From Paraphaeosphaeria minitans (taxonomy: Eukaryota > Ascomycota > Dothideomycetes > Pleosporales > Didymosphaeriaceae): a stretch of DNA of 64,000 nucleotides. Of the stretch, positions 57,923 to 64,000 are shown in pieces. The notes under the pieces were generated by a model. That model did no database searches. It had not been told where the DNA came from and saw only the letters and a program-made list of their open reading frames with translations. Made by a program: the position numbers and the translations under genes. Numbering within the stretch: the stretch's first letter is position 1; the number at the start of each line of letters is the position of its first letter. Location: contig WJXW01000004.1 in the NCBI GenBank assembly GCA_015832175.1, positions 62,001 to 126,000 on the forward strand, given 5' to 3'.

Positions 57923-59775
57923 ATGGCCATGATGGCGCCGCCACCGATGCGTGACGATGCCGGCAACGTCAAGGTTGTCGTGCGCTGTAGGGCTTTCGTC
58001 CGGAGAGGTCAGTCACGGTGAAGAAGCTATTGCGTCGAGAGGCATACTGATTCGACGCAGAGAAAGAGAAGGGCACACAATGCCTCATCCGGATGGACCC
58101 GACCACAAACAAAACAACGATCCTCGCCCCAGTCGAAGACACAGAGTCCAGCACCCGGCGAGCATACGAAGACAAGGAGTTTGTATTCGACAAGTCGTTC
58201 TGGTCACACGATGAGGCCGATCCGTACTACGCGCATCAGGAGGATGTTTACCGATCGTTCGGAGAGGAGTTCCTAGACCACAACTTCAATGGATACCACA
58301 CATGCATTTTCGCGTATGGGCAGACAGGCTCAGGCAAGAGTTATACAATGATGGGCTCGCCAGACAACCCTGGTCTGATCCCTCGAACCTGCGAGGAGCT
58401 ATTCGAGAGAATTCGGGACGAGCCGACACCGAACACCAGCTATCATGTTCAGGTGTCTTACTTCGAAGTGTACAACGAGCATGTCCGAGATCTGCTTGCA
58501 GTCCGCACAAGCCCTTCCATGTACCTCAAGATTCGCGAGTCCCCCAAGGATGGAGTGTACGTCCAAGGTCTGACAGAGACGGAGGTCAAGTGCTATGCAG
58601 ATGTGGAGCGGTTGATGAGAATTGGAGACTCGGTGAGTTCCGCTGATATATTCGCATGAGGCGGAAACTAATCTTGACAACAGACCCGAACGACAGCTTC
58701 AACAAAGATGAATGACACATCCTCGCGGTCGCACGCCGTTTTCACTATCCGCCTCAAGCAGATTACGCATTCACTCCTTTCAGACGAAACGATTGAGCGG
58801 ACTGCCCGAATGAGGCTCGTCGATCTTGCTGGCTCCGAGCGCGCAAAGTCAACAGAAGCGACAGGCCAACGACTCAAGGAGGGTGGTCAGATCAACAAGT
58901 CGCTGACAACGCTTGGGCGAGTCATTGCTGCGCTCGCGGATCCAAAGAGGCAGAACACCAAGGGACGAAGGCCGAAGGAGGTCGTGCCGTTCCGGGATTC
59001 TGTGCTGACGTGGCTCCTCAAGGACAGTCTAGGCGGGAACAGCAAAACGGCCATGGTGGCATGTATCGCGCCTTCGGATTACGACGAGACGCTGTCAACT
59101 CTCCGGTACGCTGACCAAGCGAAACGCATCCGCACGCGGGCTTCGGTGAACCAGGACTGCATGTCGGCTGCGCAGCGTGATGCGCAAATATCTGAGATGG
59201 CCGAGCAGATACGCTCGCTGCAGGTCAGCGTCAACGCAGCCACTATTCGGAAAAGGGAGGAAGCCACTGAGCTGGAAGAGTACCAACGACAAGTCGCCAT
59301 GATGCAGCGTCTCGAGGAGGAGAATCGCATGGTCGCCGATTCCAGGATCAAGGCTCTTACTGCTGAGGTCGAAGAACTGCGCCCTATGAACATCGCCCTA
59401 CGCTCCGAAATCGACGCTCTGAGGCGCCATTTGGCCCTAGCCCTGGGCGAGCTGAAGAATCCTATCGTCCTACCGCCTCCAATCCCTGGTTCACCGGAGA
59501 TTGAACAGGATGGCTTCATCAGGGTCGACAAGCGTGGCGTCGATCTGGGTGAGGATGGTAAAGAGAACTCAATCCCCGTCCACTCTGATGATGAGATGAG
59601 TGATGATGACTCTGATTCAGGGTACGATGAAGGTGATCACGATGAGCTTGCGCAGGAACTGCAGATCGAGGCCCAGGACTTCCTGAAAGACCTGGGATTG
59701 TTCCGGAGGAAAGTCGGTGGCGACGTTGAACGTTTTGGTGTGCGTCAGGCCCTGCATGAGATTATCGGAAACTGA
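57923..59775 (+). CDS. Short kinesin-3 family motor protein, 582 aa
   Basis: N-terminal microtubule motor of the kinesin-3 (Unc104/KIF1) family. Exons 57923-58007, 58061-58632 and 58684-59775; introns 53 and 51 bp. Start [12 protein letters not shown]; the next ATGs at 57929 and 57932 are alternatives. Motifs: [11 protein letters not shown], Walker A GQTGSGKS (115-122), switch I NDTSSRSH (229-236, rebuilt by the second splice), switch II DLAGSE (266-271), and a basic loop 12 ([15 protein letters not shown]) typical of kinesin-3. After the motor follow a coiled coil (about 400-470) and an acidic tail. No FHA or PH domain is present, unlike full Unc104. This fits the second, short fungal kinesin-3 (NcKin3/UncB-like), reported to act on mitochondria or vesicles; the match is from memory. 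Confidence 0.92.
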
Positions 59776-60257
59776 GCCTGGTGCTTGGATGCTTTGGCTG
59801 TTGTACGCTGGTACCCGGGTGCTACTTCATGTGGAAATTCACTTGCCGGTGGAGTTGAATTGGTTGCGATAGCATTGAGCGACGGCGTTTTGCTTGAAGC
59901 GTTATACTTTTACGCCCTCGGTCTATAGCGACTCCTCATAATCCAAATTGTTGACCTGTAAAATGTTGAGCAAGTCCAAGCTTAGGTATAACAACAAAAA
60001 GACTGGATCTAAGCAATAACCTGTCATAGTGGGAACATAGTAACAGAGCTTAGGAAAAGGTGACCGACTATGGGAATCCAGGTTTCTTATATGCATGCTG
60101 TATCGCCAGTGTTCACGTTGTCTCGAGAGAGACGATAGTTCGAAGGTTGAGGTCATGGTGGTCTGTGCCCAAGCTCCATGGCAGGCCGCAGCTCCTCCGC
60201 AACCCGCGTCAACCTGCAGCACCACTCCAATGATAGCCACCACAATATTCGCATGAC
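59776..60257. promoter_or_regulatory. Intergenic region kinesin / VPS16
   Basis: 480 bp holding the kinesin 3' region and the VPS16 promoter. No gene is seen; a small minus-strand frame (59923-60243) has no recognisable content. Confidence 0.45.
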
Positions 60258-62824
60258 ATGTCGAAGCCTACTGCGAGCTGGGAAAAACTAGGCGACAAAT
60301 TCTACCGCAAGATCCAGCTTTACACGGCCGTATTCGACCAGGATCTCGAGCTTGAGAACTACAATGTGGTGGGGGCCCCGTACAGCGGCGCTGTAGGTAC
60401 GGCCCTGACCACCTCACTGGCGAGGCGCATGCTAACTGGCCTGCGATAGCTATATACCGCGATGACAACAAGATCACGACGTACCGGGGTGGCCAGGTCA
60501 ACAAGTCCAGCATCGACATTTATAGCTGCGCGGGGAAACTTATACGGCGCATCAACTGGGATAAAGGCACAATTAAAGGTCTGGGATGGTCAGAGGACGA
60601 GAAGCTACTGGTTGTAACGGCTGACGGCACCGTGCGCTGCTACTACGACCTCCAAGGCGATTTCATACCGTTTACCCTAGGCCACGGCGCAGACGAACAC
60701 GGCGTGCAGTCTTGCAAGTTCTACGGCTCTGGCTTCGTCGCATTACTGGGGAACAACAACCTCATATCCGTGTCCTCGTATACAGAGCCACGCCCGAAGC
60801 TCCTCGCGATACCGCCCACAGAGCCCATCGTATCGTGGAGCTTAATACCCCCAGCGTACTCCCTGTCGCGTTCCGTGGAAGTGATTCTTGCCATTGGCGA
60901 GACACTTTATGTGGTAGACGCAACCGAAGCCGAGAACCGCAACTTCGACGCTGGGCCGTTTAGGCATATAAGTGTTAGCCCGCGTGGCGAGTTCCTCGCT
61001 TTTTACACAGACGATGGGAAGGTGTGGGTGGTGAGTGGCGACTGGAGCGACAAGCTGAGCGAATACGACAGCAAAGTCAAGACGGTGCCCAAGGACATGG
61101 AATGGTGTGGAAGCAACGCCGTTGCCCTAGCCTGGGAAGATGAAGTACACCTCATTGGTCCTGCTGGCGCTGTCACAAAGTTCTACTACGACGCTTGGAT
61201 ACACCTCCTGCCAGATGTCGACGGTCTCCGCCTCCTCACTAACGACGTGTGCGAGTACTTGCATAAGGTACCTGATGCTTCAGTAGAAGTATTCCGAATA
61301 GGGTCCGATTCTCCCGCTGCGAACTTGTTAGAAGCCTCATCTCTCCTTGATCAGAAGTCGCCAAAAGCAGACGACCTCATTCAGCTCATCCGACCCTCTC
61401 TCGCCGAAGCTGTGGATACGTGTATCAGGGCCGCAGCGAACGAGTACAACATTCATTGGCAAAAGCAGCTCCTCCGCGCAGCTTCTTTCGGGAAGTCAGT
61501 CTTGGACCTGTATTCCAGTGACGATTTCGTGGACACGTGCGACACCTTGCGCGTCCTCAACGCTGTGCGCTTCTACGAAGTGGGCTTGCCGATAAGTTAC
61601 GAACAGTACCGCCGTCTCACACCCGAGAAACTTGTCGATCGACTCACAAACCGCAATGAGTACTTGCTTGCTCTCCGTGTAGCAGCGTACCTCCACCTTC
61701 CAACAAGCCATATTCACGGCCACTGGGCGCAACAGAAAGTAAGAGTGAGCCAAGACTCAGAAGAGCAGATCTGCGCACTCATTGTTAAGAAACTGCACGG
61801 GAAGCCCGGCATCTCTTTCGAAGAGATCGCACGCGCAGCCTACGATGAAGGCCGCGTCCGCCTAGCGACCGAGTTGTTGAACTACGAACCCAGAGCCGGA
61901 AAACAAGTCCCCCTCCTGCTCGACATGAAAGAAGACAACATCGCCCTCGACAAAGCCATAGAAAGCGGCGACACTGACCTCGTCTACCACGTTCTCCTCC
62001 ACCTCCGCAAAAGCCTTTCACTCGCATCCTTCTTCCGCGTTATCAACAGCCGCCCTGTCGCCTCCGCCCTCGTCGAGTCCAGCGCCTCCGACCAAGACTA
62101 CGAGCTTCTCAAGGATCTTTACTACCAAGACGACCGCCGCCTCGATGGCTCCAATCTGCTACTATCGCAGGCCCTCGCTGCACCCTCCGTTGCGTCTGCT
62201 ATCGACAAGCTCAAATCTGCATCCACGTACTTGAGAGATAGTCGTGACGCACCCGCCACTTTCCAGCGCCAGGCCCTCGACGATGCGCAGAAGTTGCTTC
62301 GTTTCCAGGAGCAGTTCGAGAAGGACCTCGTATCCAGCGACGGCGCCGCGACGTCGCCCGGGGCCAGTGCTGCGAGCGCCTTCGTAGGACTGTCCGCGCA
62401 CGCGACCATCTCCGCGCTGCTGCGTCAGGGCCACACCAAGCGCGCACAAAAGGTTGTCTCCGAGTTCAAGATTCCCGAGAAAACCTTTGCGTGGCTGCGG
62501 CTCCGCGCGCTCGTCGCGGAGCGGCACTGGAACGAGCTTGAAGAAATCTCCAAGCAGAAGAGTCCCATTGGATGGGAGCCGTACTTCAATGAGATACTTG
62601 GCGCCGGGAGCACGCGGGTGGCGAGTGTTTTTATTCCGAAGTGTACGGGGCTGAGCGTCGCGGAGCGTGTCGAGATGTGGATGAAGTGTGGGCTTGTGGT
62701 AAGGGCTGGGGAAGAGGCGAGTAAGGCGAAGGACCGGGGTCTGTTGGAGGAGGTTTCTGCGCGGGCGAGCGGGAGCGCGAAGGTCGAGGTTGAGAGGATG
62801 CTGGGGATGATGGGGAAGCGGTAA
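60258..62824 (+). CDS. VPS16: Vacuolar sorting protein Vps16, HOPS/CORVET core subunit, 837 aa
   Basis: Core subunit of the class C Vps complex; with Vps11, Vps18 and Vps33 it tethers membranes for fusion at endosomes and the vacuole, and its C-terminal solenoid binds the SM protein Vps33. Exons 60258-60396 and 60450-62824; the 53-bp intron (GTACGG...GATAG, branch site gctaac) joins YSGAV to ALYRDDNKI. The N-terminal half is a beta-propeller-like region (KTTYRGG-type repeats, GWSEDEKLLVVTADGTVRCYYDLQGDF). The C-terminal half is alpha-helical (SFEEIARAAYDEGRVRLATELLNYEPR is the most family-typical stretch). Length agrees with fungal Vps16. Start MSKPTASWEKLGDKFYRK is strongly family-like. Convergent with the next gene, 97 bp apart. 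Confidence 0.94.
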
Positions 62825-62921
62825 GGAGATGCATAGATGTATAAGGGATGAATGGATGCAAGTTCTGAAGGCGCGTATGCGCGGTGTTGTACAAGGTCTA
62901 TACACAATGTTTTCTCGCCAT

Positions 62922-64000
62922 CTACCTTAATCGCTCCAGCGCCTCCGCGACCTTCTCTCGTACACCCTGCTTCCCCTCGTACTTTTCCAGCAGCGTCGCC
63001 ACCACATCCTCGTGCGACTTGCCGCTCGCCTCACTCCAGATCTCGTCGTCCTTGGGCAGCCCAATCCACGCATGTGGATACTGGTTGTAGTTCGTGTTAC
63101 TCATCAGCGTGAGTCCCTGCTTGCCCTCGGGCCGCGTAAAGAACTTGTGCACATCCGCCTCAGCGACGTCCTCGAGCTTGTTTGGCACCCAGTTCGGACG
63201 CTCCTTCTTGCGCTCAATCAGGCGCGCAGTGACGCCCTCGACGAAATCCGGGTGCGCCATGAAGTGCGTCGCGATGTCATACTCGCGCTGGAAGGTCTCG
63301 GCGATGGACCAGTGGCGACCGACGCGCATCTGCTGGAGGGCGACGGCGACGGCAATCGGGGACCGCGTATGCAGCGTGTCGATTGTCTTGCTGGCCCAGG
63401 TCTTGAGGTCCTCCGTTGCGCCGTTATCGCGGACGTTGGCGAGGGATTCGAGGATGGATGCGATGCTGGGCTGGTCGCGGTGGAACACCTTGTCGATTGT
63501 CTGGCGGAGGGCGCCGGAGATGTGCGGGCGCGGCGAGGGGAGACCGGTAGCGTACTCCTCGATGGTGGCGTTGATGATCTTGAAGCGCGCCTGCAGTTCC
63601 ATGTAGTCTGGGAACTGGAGCTCTGCGAGACGTGCTTCGAGGGCCTGGAGGGTCGAGCTGTGGACGTAGTGTGTGGCGACGCCGTGGTAGAAGGCGTCTG
63701 CGCCCTTGAGCTGCTCGCTGGTGAGCGCGAGGTAGGTGCCCAGGCCTCCCTCCATGCGCGGGAGGAAGAAGGACGCGCCGACGTCTGGGAAGAATCCGAT
63801 GGTGGTTTCGGGCATGGCGAAAAGGGTGTTCTCGGTTGCGATGCGGAAGGGCGCGTGGATCGAGAGACCTACGCCGCCGCCCATGGTGATGCCGTCCATG
63901 AAGGCGACGTAGGGCTTCGTGTAGGTTGCGATCATGTGGTCGAGCCTGTATTCGAGGGCAAAGTAGTCGGCGCTTTGCTGCTGGCCTTGCTCGCCCCTCT
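62922..64000 (-). CDS. 3-hydroxyisobutyryl-CoA hydrolase, mitochondrial type, partial (5' end outside window)
   Basis: Enoyl-CoA hydratase/isomerase superfamily member of the HIBCH type (yeast Ehd3), which releases 3-hydroxyisobutyrate from its CoA ester in valine breakdown, normally in mitochondria. The frame is open to the right window edge (YFALEYRLDHMIATYTKP precedes the first internal Met at 63935), so the N-terminus and any targeting signal are missing. Seen motifs: FMDGITMGGGVGLSIHAPFR (oxyanion-hole glycine loop) and FAMPETTIGFFPDVGASFFLPRM (catalytic Glu region, PDVG diagnostic for HIBCH), plus the C-terminal ECH_2 region with FMAHPDFVEGVTARLIERKK. The protein ends VAEALERLR. Over 350 of an expected 450-500 residues are visible. 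Confidence 0.92.
   Translation of the reverse strand, partial: RGEQGQQQSADYFALEYRLDHMIATYTKPYVAFMDGITMGGGVGLSIHAPFRIATENTLFAMPETTIGFFPDVGASFFLPRMEGGLGTYLALTSEQLKGADAFYHGVATHYVHSSTLQALEARLAELQFPDYMELQARFKIINATIEEYATGLPSPRPHISGALRQTIDKVFHRDQPSIASILESLANVRDNGATEDLKTWASKTIDTLHTRSPIAVAVALQQMRVGRHWSIAETFQREYDIATHFMAHPDFVEGVTARLIERKKERPNWVPNKLEDVAEADVHKFFTRPEGKQGLTLMSNTNYNQYPHAWIGLPKDDEIWSEASGKSHEDVVATLLEKYEGKQGVREKVAEALERLR

Overview
The window looks like nuclear DNA of a filamentous ascomycete (Pezizomycotina, most likely Dothideomycetes). Host genes have short GT-AG introns of about 40-90 bp and balanced base composition. They sit beside very AT-rich blocks full of TpA, in which every transposon reading frame is broken by TAA/TAG codons, as expected from repeat-induced point mutation (RIP). 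The organism is inferred from this pattern and from gene families; no marker gene names a species.

Left part (1-19640): a RIP-degraded transposon nest. A fragment of an old retroelement (about 680-3230) carries an 11-unit minisatellite. A minus-strand Ty3/gypsy chromovirus ('Gypsy-1', 3877-19401; 205-bp LTRs; AGTGT target duplication) is itself split by a younger minus-strand Ty1/copia element (5220-12537; 195-bp LTRs; GGAAG duplication).

First gene island (about 20040-23950): a small unknown minus-strand gene (20803-21144) and an apparently intact six-exon APH-fold kinase of the AIM9-like type (21867-23911). A second nest follows (24040-38851): a plus-strand chromovirus 'Gypsy-B' (25148-38851, 431-bp LTRs) split by a minus-strand relative 'Gypsy-A' (26180-32896, 456-bp LTRs, GAACT duplication) and by a solo LTR (33839-34150, ATAAT duplication). 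All four LTR elements carry remnants of an extra frame in antisense between the end of pol and the 3' LTR; this is the most interesting pattern in the window.

Right part (about 38900-64000): ordinary gene-rich DNA. In order: Hsp31/DJ-1-type glyoxalase (minus), a 2.7-kb gene-free spacer, a DUF8035-type Arg/Glu-rich protein (minus), a spacer with tandem repeats, a decayed MFS sugar transporter (minus), a CYP7/CYP8-like P450 (plus), a D-2-hydroxyacid dehydrogenase (minus), a Trm3-type SpoU tRNA 2'-O-methyltransferase (minus), a short kinesin-3 motor (plus), the HOPS/CORVET subunit Vps16 (plus) and a 3-hydroxyisobutyryl-CoA hydrolase (minus, running off the right edge). Trm3 and kinesin are divergent. 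P450/dehydrogenase and Vps16/hydrolase are convergent with gaps under 100 bp. The housekeeping genes do not form one pathway. All exon models given for complete genes sum to a multiple of three. No tRNA, rRNA or CRISPR array was seen.
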